A stretch of 64,000 bases of DNA, taken from Pteria penguin (Eukaryota > Mollusca > Bivalvia > Pterioida > Pteriidae). The stretch is taken from the NCBI GenBank assembly GCA_035048485.1, contig CM068582.1:38250596-38314595 (forward strand), written 5' to 3'. The notes under the pieces are model-generated. The model searched no databases. It had not been told where the DNA came from and worked only from the letters and a program-made list of their open reading frames with translations. Positions 38,809-50,069 of this stretch are shown here, piece by piece. Each line of letters starts with the position of its first letter. The stretch's first letter is position 1. Both the position numbers and the translations under genes were made by a program.

Positions 38809-38942
38809 ATTGTATATACTTATTTGGTGTACGAATGTATGTGGAGATTCAACAAACATATAGCCTATATATTAGGGTATAGAGACTCAAAAATAATGAA
38901 ACATAGCACGAAATGACAAGAACAGTTATAAATTTGTTAATA

Positions 38943-39195
38943 TATTGATTGATTGATTGATTGATTGATTTTTGTTTTACGTCACACCACCAATATTTCA
39001 CGTATATGGTGACGGCATCTGCCTGATGCGGGGCATACAAATTTTGACCTTTGCAACGGACCCACCCGAAGCAGTGAGGGATCTTTAACGTGCCATGCAT
39101 ACCACGACACGGGGCCTCGGTTTTTACTGTCTTATCCGAAGACAGGACACCGGCATGACCAGAGCGGGACTCGAACCCCGGCCTCCCGATCAGGT
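38943..39195 (-). mobile_element. SINE, head truncated at a microsatellite
   Basis: Minus-orientation copy of the SINE. The (ATTG)n tail lies at the left, the body is very close to that at 31598, and part of the tRNA head follows. The head breaks off in CTCCCGATCAGG and is followed within ~15 bp by (AT)n. Confidence 0.92.
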
Positions 39196-39199
39196 TATC

Positions 39200-39320
<121 letters not shown>

Positions 39321-39329
39321 TGCAAAGGA

Positions 39330-39960
39330 ATGTTATCCTATTTCAAAGTTTCCATAAAGATTAAAAGTGATCAAACATATCATCTTTATCTTTTTTCACA
39401 CTAACTGATGATCGATTGATATCATTTGTATTATGTAATACCGATTTCTTTTTCTACAAGCTTATAGAGAGATGAATTGATATAAGTTTTCACTTGTTTT
39501 GATAACTCTTGACAGTATATGAAATAATACAGTACATGTATGTGAATTTGTTTACGAAGTAGAATGCTAACTTGCTATATGACTGTAGGTGCGTTACATT
39601 TTATCTTTTATTTAAAAAAGCAATGACTCACAGTTGTGTTGTAAGATTTAGAAAATCTACAATTTTTATTTGTTCAATATATACCTGTGCTTGGTACGAT
39701 CTACATAAGAAAGTAAACAAGCTATAAGATAGTACAGAAACAACAGGACATATTTTACAATCTGGATAAGGCACTGGGGGATACTCCTAGCGGCCCCTTA
39801 TACCCGACGAGTCTAGAGTTCCAACATTTAGAAAGGCCTATCCTACTATCTGCTTGAAGTCTTTTGTTTAAATTTTTATTCATTTTATCCAACATTCAAA
39901 GCTGATGATTATCGAATAGCCGACAACTATGTTGTTACAAACTGATATATTATTTATCAT
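39330..39960. other. No gene seen
   Basis: AT-rich sequence, no recognised feature. Confidence 0.4.
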
Positions 39961-39989
39961 CCAAACTACAAAAGGGCACTAGGGAGCAA

Positions 39990-40013
39990 CCATTTGATTT
40001 TTATGCCGGGGGG

Positions 40014-40051
<38 letters not shown>

Positions 40052-42290
40052 AAATTTCAGAGCCGGATTATTTTTTTTTATTTATTTATTGACAACTAGT
40101 GTTATTTTTTGCCGGCCCTCTGAGCCGGATTATTTTTTTCCCCAAATCTGAGCCGGACTTATCTTTTCGCAGTCTATACTAATTTTGACCGATCGAAGGA
40201 AACCAGTATGACATCATTTTATAAATCATTAGAGTCATCTCATTATTTAGGGAATATACACTGGTAACGGATAACATTCAATGACAGATCAAAAATCACC
40301 GAAAGACCTTATTATGAAAATATCTACATTTGTATTTATAATGTATCTAAACTCAAGATGACTCATTGGTCATTTATTCATACATTCACGAATCATTTCT
40401 CTTCTTTTACAGAGTTTATCAACACTAAAATCACCTAGAATAAATAAAAATAAATTCAATAAACCAATAATATCATATGCAAAAAGGGAAATAAATGCAA
40501 ATTCATACAGACAGTGTCATATATTTTTCATATTGAATAATAATGAACAATGAAAAAGTAGAATATTATTCAAAGGGGCGCTATCGATTATAAATGTATT
40601 TATTGTTTCAACAAATAGATAATAGTAATTAGATAGCCACAGAAACACTGAAAAAAAAACATCACAGACTCAAATGGGCATATATCGCTCACTTGAACAT
40701 TATTCGCCCGTTCACAAGCCACTGACTGCTTGGAAGAAATGCAGATGCATGTATATATATTTTCTTGATTATTGTGTTTTTGACTAATGACTGTAAACTT
40801 GCTTTTCTACGTTGAATAAATCAAGTCGATATATGAAAAAAAAACTACATCATAAATAAGGGGGGAAATCATAAAATTATTCAGAAAACTGAATTTTGAC
40901 ATAAACAAATAAATGTTGTATTACTTCTCGATTTCGAATAAATCAGGAACATGTGTGGAAATTAATGAGAAAAGGGACCAAAAGCATATTAGATTTCATT
41001 TCGGTGTGGAATCAACAACAACTCGGTTTGTTGGTCTATGCAAGGTGGAAGAATTATGTAAAAGTCCCTGAGGATACCTATTGGGCCGTGACGAATCTAA
41101 CCGAAAACAGCAACATTTGTAGGGGATCTTGAGTACTTCATACCTGCCAAGGTTCCATCAAAGTCTAGTTCTGAAGGAGAAGTCCATCAAAATGTGTTAT
41201 TGCATATTAATAGTGTATCCCTGCATTCTGTGTTTATCTTAAAACGAATGCAAAAAAATCATGAAACTTATTTTCATATTCCGTTTCTTTACATTTACAT
41301 TTATTTCACCAAAATCATTTAAGATATAAAAAATCAATGCATTATAAGCAACCCACAAGAAAAAAATCTAAAAGACTAAGTTCGAAAAGATGTTAAAACT
41401 GTCAAAAAACTGCTTCGGAATGGAATCAAGAACAACAACACTTTTCTAGACACCATTCTAGATCGCTCTGATACATTCAGTTTGTCGATCTATGAAGCCG
41501 ATCTGAAGGAGTTTGTCAAATGAGGGTACCATCTGGGGCCTATATCGCCGAGCCGTGGATCCACCCCTTGGTGGATCTGTGTGGGGGACACTAAGTAGAT
41601 CTACTTTATCTTTACCAAAGTTGATCCAAATCCGTATGGTGGTTATGGAGGGACACTGGACGGACGACGAACGACCTGCAATGACAATATCTCACCAAGT
41701 CTTGACTCAAGTGTGCTAAAAAGATTACATGCAAATTTCGTAAGTTAAATAAACCCTTTTTAATATTTGAAAAATAGTTTAGTGAACATTATCACACATA
41801 TCCCAGTTCTTATCTTTTGTCTAATAACTTTGACTAATCGAATGAAACTAGTGCGCAACCATGGGTGTTGTCTCATTATCTTAATATACACATTGGTAAC
41901 GAATACCTTTAAATCATGGCCGATTAAAACAAAATTGAAAGACCTTATTATAAAAAATATCTATCTATAATATACTTAAAATGAAGATGATTCATAGCTG
42001 ATTCCTGACTACATTATTGATAGCCTAGGCTATTGACTGTTCCAATTAATGAAAAATTTCTCTGAAATAACTGGTGAATGTAATAGAGGTATAATTGATA
42101 ATTGTATATAGCGTTGACTGATTGGACAGTGACAAGATAATCTATGGAAATGTCAGACATAAACGATTATGACACATCTAGTCATATTTCTGAAACAATG
42201 TAGTTTAGTTCTAGCTTATCAAGGGCAAATAAAAAACAATGGCTTAAATCGCTCACGTACAGTACTGTAGTCATCCGTTTCAGAATAAAT
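39990..42290. repeat. Cluster of diverged, duplicated interspersed repeats
   Basis: Segments recur within the block. ~40210-40330 (ATACACTGGTAACGGATA..., GAAAGACCTTATTATGAAAA) resembles ~41860-41990 (ATACACATTGGTAACGAATA, GAAAGACCTTATTATAAAAA). ~40990-41040 (GGAATCAACAACAA...GGTTTGTTGGTCTATG) resembles ~41415-41500 (GGAATCAAGAACAACAACAC...GTTTGTCGATCTATG). ~40670-40695 resembles ~42240-42260 (ATCGCTCAC). At 40018-40150 a poly-T run is followed by three GAGCCGGA-T(n) units. No coding frame was found. Confidence 0.6.
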
Positions 42291-42619
42291 TGTGTATATA
42301 TTTACTGAATTTTATCCTACTTCTGTAGTGGAAGAAACGGCTATATAGTCAAGTTTGCTGTAGACAAACATCCTATCTATATTCATTGGTCCCAAGGAAT
42401 GAATGATAATATACAATAATGAACATAGATACACAATCAAGCATACATACATTTTTATATTGCAAGATAAAACGTGGAAAAATACTTTGATATAAAACTG
42501 ACGAGTCTGTATGAAAGCTGTACCTGTATCGCTTACAGAAAAGTTCATTATTGAACGCATTGATTTGGCTGTTCAATTGTTGCAATTTTGTTTGTTTGTT
42601 TGTTTATTTCAATTTGGGG

Positions 42620-42850
42620 GGGGGGGGGGTATTATTATTTTGGCCCCTTGGAATATTTCATTTGTGCAGAGACGACATCTGCCCTTGTGCATTGTAAAGA
42701 AATTTCGATCCATCTAATGACCCATCGAAGTAGTGAGGAATTTTCACCTGTTAATCTCTACCTTGACCCTTAGTATACCCTTGGTTTCTACTGTCTTATC
42801 CCAGAGACCTGACCCCGGCGGGGTTCTCGCGAGTGCGCACCGAATCTAGC
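42620..42850 (-). mobile_element. Strongly diverged SINE copy
   Basis: Minus-oriented matches to the SINE body occur in order: GACATCTGCCC, GACCCATCGAAGTAGTGAGG, TCTACTGTCTTATCC and a decayed tRNA head (CCCCGGCGGGGTTCTCGC). The tail end is replaced by a G-run at 42618-42628. Confidence 0.55.
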
Positions 42851-43117
42851 ACAGTACTGATAGAGCTATTTGCACGATGGTTTTTGGTTATGTGGCAATT
42901 ATAATTGATCATTTTAGCTTGAATTTACCAAGAAGAGTTAGGCAAACCAGAACATAACATTAAAGAGTTTCGATAAGTAATTGGTATCACCATGTCTGAA
43001 ATTTATAAGGACCCGTTTTACGACAGGTCTCTCACTCATCAGTCCTTTACAATTATAACTCCTTTGGAAAGGGACATTCATACATATGAACGTTTGCATT
43101 TAGAGAGTGTGGTTTCT

Positions 43118-43205
43118 CAGTTAATTGTTTGCTGCATGTATGTGTTTGTTGTTTGCTGCATGTATGTGTTTGTTGTTTGCTACATATATGTGTTTGTTGT
43201 TTTGT
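43118..43205. repeat. 24-bp minisatellite, ~3 copies
   Basis: Three units built on TGTTTGCTGCATGTATGTGT. The 24-bp length keeps the plus frame open as a short Cys/Val/Phe repeat. The surrounding frame has no recognisable domain. Confidence 0.85.
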
Positions 43206-43594
43206 TATTTACTAGATCGGGCCTACCTAAACCATCTAGAAAGTCTGTTCAAGATATTCGGTATATCATAGATATGAAATTAAATAAATATTTTTATATG
43301 CGTTCAGAGAAAAAAAACTTATTCCATAGTATTTCAAATTGAAATATACCTTATGCCACTTTTGTTGCACAATTGACTTCAAACGGAAATCAAACCCTTC
43401 ATCTCAATGTACTTTCTCCACCCCTGCTCCAATTTCTGAATCCCTTCAAACCAAGAATGCTTCATTCTGTTCCCCTAAGTACTCATATACAGTGTACATG
43501 ATACCCTCATTGCTTCTAAAATTCTTACTACGTAGGAAAGATTTTAGTTTTGGGGAAAAAACATTAGTCAGTTAGGCTAAATCTGGAGAATATA

Positions 43595-43735
43595 CAGAGG
43601 CGGATTTAGAGGAGCCCCCCCCCCCTTTTGTCACAAATTTACTAGTAAAGATCCAGATTTGGCACCAAAAATGGCCGAGTAGTTTTGGCTAATACACATG
43701 CCTTCCACTATTCGGAAATCCTGGATCCGCCACTG
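43595..43735. mobile_element. MITE, same family as 27354-27519
   Basis: Ends CAGAGGCGGATTT and ATCCGCCACTG. The interior blocks TTTACTAGTAAAGATCCAGA and GCTAATACACATG match the 27.4-kb copy. ATA flanks both sides (43592-43594, 43736-43738). Noncoding. Confidence 0.82.
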
Positions 43736-43744
43736 ATATAGGGG

Positions 43745-44460
43745 ATGAGGATGAACCTCGAAATTACATTATCTCGCAGCCGTCGTTACAGGGGAAGTTT
43801 GAACAGGTGCATTATCCTGCAAGAGCAGAACGCCTCTTGTAAGCTTTCCTCTCCTCTTTCTCACAATATCCTGGCGCAGGTCCTTTAATTCATTTGCATT
43901 TATGCACCATTTATTGTATGACCTTCCTAAAAAAATCTAATATGATTTTCATTTGATTGTCCTAAAAGACAGAGGTCATGGCTTTCCCAGCTACGGAAAG
44001 TCCCGTGAATTTTAAGAGGGGTGAACCAAGGTGAATCCATTACATTTTGTTTTTGTTTCGTAGATTCTGAATCAAAATGATGAACCAAGTTTCATTCAGA
44101 GTTACAATTCGACCCATAAAATCCTCGGTATCCCTCATAGCGAGACCACAAGATGCACAGAAACATCATACCGGTTTCTCTTTTGATCTTCAGTCAGCAT
44201 TCTAAAGGCCTATCTAGTCGAGACCTTAGACATGCTCAAGAAGTCGGTTAAAATTGATTCAACAACCCCATAACTTATGCCGACTTCTCTGACTATATCT
44301 CGAAGGTTTCGGCTTCCAGACCGTTCATCATCTTCAATGCTCTCCCTCCCCCTTCTAAATTCAGCAACCCCATTTTTACACTAAATCACTGCTCTGAGTT
44401 CAATTTTCTTCATTTTTGGCGTTTTGACTAACCCTTCCAATTTAAACAGCGAATTCCATG
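43745..44460 (-). pseudogene. Decayed mariner (Tc1/mariner) transposase
   Basis: Minus-strand pieces in order: a start region like MKKIELRAVI, VAEFRRGRESIEDDERSGS, REVGISYGVVESILTDFLSM, LTEDQKRNR, ELKDLRQDIVRKRRGKLTRG and VLLLQDNAPVQTSPV. The last holds the second catalytic Asp of the DDD triad (QDNAPV). Internal deletions, frameshifts and many stops are present, including loss of part of the N-terminal HTH and disruption around the first catalytic Asp. The element is inactive. Its terminal repeats were not located. Confidence 0.85.
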
Positions 44461-44469
44461 TATAATAGG

Positions 44470-45030
44470 TTTGAAATAATTTCTCTCTTTCTCACTGCTA
44501 AAACGATCAATATGATTGAATAATGGTTTGATTGGGGATTTTTACTTATTTATTGTATCAAAGTATATTGTGCCGAGATTTTTTCATCATACCTCGTATA
44601 TGCTTTAACTTTATATTTTTACCTATCAGATTGGAAAAGAATGCCTCAGTCGGTCATGCATTTCATCTACCAACTAGGTGAACTAAAACTAATTCTAGTA
44701 AATAGTAAGTCTACATGTACATGCAATATTCTTATTATAGAAATTTTAGCCATTAAAAACAAGTTTCTCCGTACTGGCAATTTGGCGTTTGTTTATAAAA
44801 TGCATGAATATTACAATAGAATGATTAATTTCAGTGGTGTAACCGAGTAAAGAAAAACTGGAGAAGGAGAAATGACAACTCTAAAGTAAAAATCTGTTTG
44901 AAAAATATTTGTATATCTTAACCGAAAACTGAGAAGCCAAAAATAATATTAGTTTTATTAATTAATAAATAAATAAAACAAATACTTGATATAATAAAAT
45001 AATTATAAAGAAAAGAAGCTGTAGTTTTAA
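44470..45030. other. No gene seen
   Basis: AT-rich sequence, no recognised feature. Confidence 0.4.
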
Positions 45031-45035
45031 ACACT

Positions 45036-45262
45036 AATGCCCCCGGCGGTACCAAAACCTAAAAATAACTTGTAGCGTGAAGGTCATTGTCAAGATCAAA
45101 AGGTCATCGACCTTGGTGTCATTTGAAAGGGTTTCATTAGTTGAGTACGCATGTCAAATATGAAGTCTTTATCCCGCACGGTTCAAGAGTTATAGCCAAG
45201 GTTGAAGTTGACAACAGACAGGACAAAAACAATATGCCCCCGATCCTTCTATCCGGGGCATA
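45036..45262 (+). repeat. Interspersed repeat with AGGTCA motifs (copy 2)
   Basis: Starts near AATGCCCCCGGCGGTACC and ends ATGCCCCCGATCC. It shares ordered blocks with 28084-28350. The double half-site here reads AAGATCAAAAGGTCATCGAC, so one half-site is mutated. Confidence 0.8.
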
Positions 45263-45504
45263 AACATCCTGATAAGTATTGGGAATTTTGTAAAGAATTA
45301 TTACATTTCGGTAATTCTTTGAGAGTTTTTTAATTTTAAGATAAAAATTCATGCTTTAAGTGATTTTCTGAAAAAAGGTGGGAAGAGAGGAAAACCCACT
45401 TGTATCCCTATGTGTGTTTGGGAGGGGAGGAGCTGGGGATTGCTGCCCTCATTCTCTGTCATGCATTTCAGAGTTTTTGTAAATAATTTTCTCAAGTAAC
45501 CTTT

Positions 45505-45815
45505 TACTAGGGACCGCAGTAGCCAAGATGGCAAATCACTGTACTAGAATTCACTTTGATCTTTCACCTCTGCCCGATCTGGGTTTCGGCAAGTGGCAAA
45601 GTCTGCCAGGACACTGAAACGTCGTCAAATGACCTTGAACTCGTGACTCATCCTCGAGCTAGACACGACTCTGAGTGCGCTATGATGGTCCCTCACTCAG
45701 GTGGTCCGTTGTATAGATAAAAATACATTTAGCAATTCACCAAAAAGGTGCCACCGCCACATAATGTAATATAATCATGACCAGGCTTTAAACTATGATC
45801 AATAAATCAATAACT
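45505..45815 (+). mobile_element. Diverged tRNA-derived SINE-like element
   Basis: Has an A-box-like CAGTAGCCAAGATGG, a B-box-like TGGGTTTCGGC, then GGTCCCTCACTC, GGTGCCACCGCC and ATCAATAAATCAATAA. These follow the order of the SINE body at 31598 but are heavily diverged. Confidence 0.45.
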
Positions 45816-45959
45816 GCTTTGGCTCACATGCCTCCGTCTCCTAGTACAAGATTTCATGACCGGGAAGTGAATGGAGTCAGTAACTGAGAGTTATCTTTCT
45901 TTCATTGAAGCGCGATCTAACGATTTCAAATATTAAAACAAGATACCGAGTAACATTAT

Positions 45960-47696
45960 ACTAGGTTTATTGCACATTACTGCCACAGTAATCTCCAGAA
46001 ATATCACAAACACACATAAATTACAAAAACAAAATAATTACAGCAAGACTTGCTAAGCTCCATTGGCCTTTCAAATCTCTCCATATTACATCAACATTAC
46101 AGCTATTGAATACAAATTATTAAGGCAAAATATATTTCCTCATCATCATAAACTGAACCAACACATAAAATCCATTGTGTTGTTTGTAATTTAGAAAGCA
46201 TTGTCTTTCCTGTAATCTGAATGACTTGTATTTATGTGCCTTTATTTAATAAATAATGCAGGAAATATACATATACATATACATACATATCCTATATTAT
46301 TCAGACCATATAGTAAAATTCCTAGAATTATAAACTGGTAGTTTTAAATATATTAGACATTAAAATTACCTCATCACATACACACACCAAAAATAAATAT
46401 ATTTCTTGATCAGACTCTAAAACTCTAAATATATTTTTGGCCTATACACTGCAAAATCCTAGGTACAGGCAACACAATTCATTTGATGTATGGCTGCACT
46501 AGACTTTGATATACCACACTACAGAGAATATATGCATTGATCCCATTTCATTTGCACCTTTCTTGGGAGTATTGTATGATCTAAATGGTGTTAATTTTCT
46601 GATAAATTCTGCATACTAAGAGTTATAGAATGACACATACAATTCAAATATAAATAAATGTAATCGCTGAAACAACACATAAACATTAAGTTGCTTCAAA
46701 GATCTCAATGACATTGACCTTAAAAACATTCATACCATCTTCACATCTTGACACTTGTATATCATAAATAACTTAATTATCAGGATGCTTTGTTCATGCA
46801 TGCAATTCTTCAGAGATGAAAACATTCAAAAGTTTAATATTATTGTCATTAAACATAGTTTTTATGATTGTTTGTGAGGCTAGCTGGTTAAATAAAAATC
46901 ATTTCACTTTCAAAACTGTTTGAAATAAGAATATAGAAGCAACATGTTAACCTACCTCTGCAGATGATTACAATAGGGGTATAATACAATGCTCTAAAGA
47001 GTAAACAAAAGATCACATATCTTATAATCCCAGGAAATATGTAAATGCTTGCATAATATTATACAAAATGGATGTAAGAATTCCATGTTAAAAATCATGA
47101 AAGAGGGACAAACACACAGAGAAATACAATTAAAAGGAAGGTGGACTGAAGATGTAAGATGTGAATGCCTGCATAATAAAAACATAAAATGGATGCATGA
47201 ACTCTTGGTTGAAAATCATGAAAAAAGGACAAAACAAAAGATTATATTGTAAAATCAAGTAAGCTGTCTTCTACCTAATATGTCTCTCAAGAAAATAAAA
47301 TCACAGAAATACTAGAGCGTAAAAGGTGACATAAATACTGGAAGACTAAAGGAAGCGGCCATGGCAAGTCTGTGAAAAATTGTATGTAGAGAAAATATAT
47401 TAATATACACATAAGTCCCGGAAACAAAACTGTATATATCTAGCAATTTACTAAATATATCTGAATTAAACTCTGAAACATTTTTATCATTATTTTACTT
47501 AGTACTTGAGACTACAGGTCTTATTCTCCTTAGTATCTACATAGACTACTGTGAAATTCTAAACAATTGTAAACTGTATAGAACTATATGCACAGTCAGT
47601 AATTGTGTGCATTCAATGAAAATATAACAGGAAAGCATATCTGTTTAACCTAAGCAAGTTTATAAAAGAAAAAGATACATATATATGCATATATAC

Positions 47697-47757
<61 letters not shown>

Positions 47758-48882
47758 TTTTATCATGTTCTAATGAAATACATGTATATTTAGAGTTGCT
47801 GAAAATTTTTGAATATTTTATCAAAATTATAACTATCACACTGATGTTCTTTAGTACCTATTCATTTGGAAAATATACTAGCTAATAAAAAAAAGTTCCT
47901 CTTTACAAAAATACATAAACAGCTGTTCAATATTCTTTTCAGTAAGTGAAAAGTTAAAATGTCTACTTGATGTAACACCTGGATGGACAACACCTTTACG
48001 GCAGTGGTCAGTGTTTCGTTGGAGGAAACCTTAGTTACCTAGTAAAGTAATGATCTTCTTCATATACATTGTACCCTGATACACCTTCTAACATGCCATA
48101 ACTGAGTATCAAACAAACACTGGACAAGGGAGAGAGGCTCCAGTGAGTTGCAGATAAAGCATTTCTGCCCGATGGACCAATGAGGTCCTTTCCCATTTGT
48201 TTTGCACCCTGTATTGTTTGTGATTGAAATATTTTAAGAGAATTTATAAAATGATACATACAGAGCTTCCTATATTATCATTTCAAACCATAGTGAGATG
48301 ATATACACTATATACACATCATAATGAAAGCAACAGGCTTTTAAATTCATCCATTATATGAATACTAGTGGAAACAAATTTGAGCTTTAATTTGGCACTC
48401 TCAATAAGCACTGAGTATAGCAATAAAGTGAACCTATAATCGATACTTCAACATCCAGCAAATTTAACATACAATATTAAAATTTAGATGAAAGGTTTCA
48501 ACTCCATACACTATGATTTAAATAAAATATATCAAATTTGATACAATAAAAAGTGAAATGCTCTGTATTTATGTAAAATCTTCTAAAATGATGTATAAAA
48601 ATAAGTTAGGCATTTCTAAAATGTATTTATGAAACACAGATTGATATGCAGTTAAAATTCTAACTCAAAGTGAACATTTTTTTAATAATACACAAGTAAA
48701 AGTATCTTAAAATATCACAACCAAATTCACAGAATTTGAGCATCATTTGTCTCAGTGTATTTGTTGTACTCAATCAAGTAATCATTACATAGATAATATT
48801 ACACAGAAGATGATTAGAAAAGGAATTAATAAATCCATTGCAACTTAAGCCTACACATATACATGAAGATGTATGAACTTCA
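45960..48882 (-). other. Candidate long 3' UTR / downstream region of the CARD gene
   Basis: No coding frame. The sequence is relatively free of recognised dispersed repeats apart from an (AT)n run, unlike most of the window. Minus-strand AATAAA words occur, for example at ~45968-45973 and ~46243-46248. Extent is not provable without transcripts. A direct duplication of ~80 bp lies at 47035-47115 and 47155-47240. Confidence 0.25.
47674..47754. repeat. (AT)n-rich microsatellite
   Basis: An AT run with TGCATATATACATA-type interruptions on its left side and a clean run from ~47703. Confidence 0.95.
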
Positions 48883-50069
48883 TCAACCAAGTTCTGACAA
48901 TGCAAGATTTATCTCCTCCTGTTCAACGACAACTTTCAGTTTCAAGTCACTCACAGACATTGCATCCTTAATGTCTTGCGATAAAAGCAGGCCTTCAAAC
49001 ATTTTCAATAATTCCTGGTTTTCTATATCCTGTACAATATGCTGAATTTGCTGAGTTGTCATGCATATAGTACAAATTACTAAACTGTCTTCTACACTCA
49101 CACTCAATACTAGGGTACCACGTTCTTGCTCAAAATACTTCACAATCTCAATATTGACACTGTTATCTAAAGAGTTATATAATTTCTCAGCATAGCTATC
49201 AAAAGTTGGTCCCCTACTCTTCCACATGACACAGTTTTCTACAGGTTCTTTGGATTGAGACTTCAGAGAATCTCTTATGTTCGAAAAATTTTGCTTTAGT
49301 CTTTGTTCTTTGGATGGTGACGTGTGTCTCAAAACTTGACTGTTCAGGTCAGGAGGTAAATTTTCCTTTCCTTCCAGGGAATGTACACTACTACGAACAC
49401 TATTGACACTGTATTTCAGGTTAAGGGAATCACTACTTCCAAGACGGTTGTTCAAACTGTTTAAACTGTTTCTATAGATTTCTCGTAGTTCTGAGGTCAA
49501 TTTTGCTTCACTTAATTCTCCTTTAGAATAGAGCACTCTAGCATCACATTTCCCATTTCTGGATGGAGATGCAGTATTTTTCTTCTCTTGCTTATCCTTT
49601 TTAAGAAGAGCTAATTCCCTGGGAGGCAAAGAACTTGTTTGATCATATTTGTAATTTCCATTTAAATATTTTTCTTTCTTTTTGTCTTGAACGTATGCTT
49701 GTGACTTTTCATATTTTGAATTTACAATTTCATACTCTAATTTCCTTCTGCTTTCTCTGTCCTTGACGGGTTTTCCTTTCCTGCGTTTTGACCGACAGAA
49801 GCACCAACATGAGCTCCCTGTATCATCATCACTGTCATAATTATATTCCTTTATTTTCCAGCTTCTTGATGAGGCAGGTTCATCTAACATTGTCATATTT
49901 TCATAAGATTTGTGGGCTCTGCGTGGAGTAAACACAACATTCAACAGACTATCTGAGCGCTGCGTTTTCTCTGGGGTGTCACCTTGTTTCTCTTCAAGGT
50001 CATCTCCCTCTTCCCACACAGGAAACATGGCAAGAATTGACCCCACCTCAACACGTATTGTCACCTGAC
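48883..50069 (-). CDS. CARD adaptor-like protein, exon 2 (linker and C-terminal module)
   Basis: Second coding exon of the CARD gene. It is entered through a TTGTAG acceptor at 50070 in phase 1, which fits the donor of exon 1. It completes residues 96-490. The first part (VTIRVEVGSILAMFPVW) is followed by a long Ser/Lys/Glu-rich, probably disordered linker. Near residues 183-187 lies CWCFC next to RSKRRKGK, which could be a lipidated or membrane-contact patch (inference). The last ~78 residues begin GTLVLSVSVEDSLVICTICM and include LKMFEGLL, SQDIKDAMSV and LKLKVVVEQEE. They alternate predicted strands and helices. This pattern resembles TRADD-N-like C-terminal modules of lophotrochozoan immune proteins. 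That assignment is from memory and tentative. The stop is TGA at 48883-48885. Confidence 0.85.

Noticed and set aside
42992..43342. 116-codon plus-strand protein
   Set aside because: Its length comes partly from a 24-bp minisatellite. The remainder has no domain signal.
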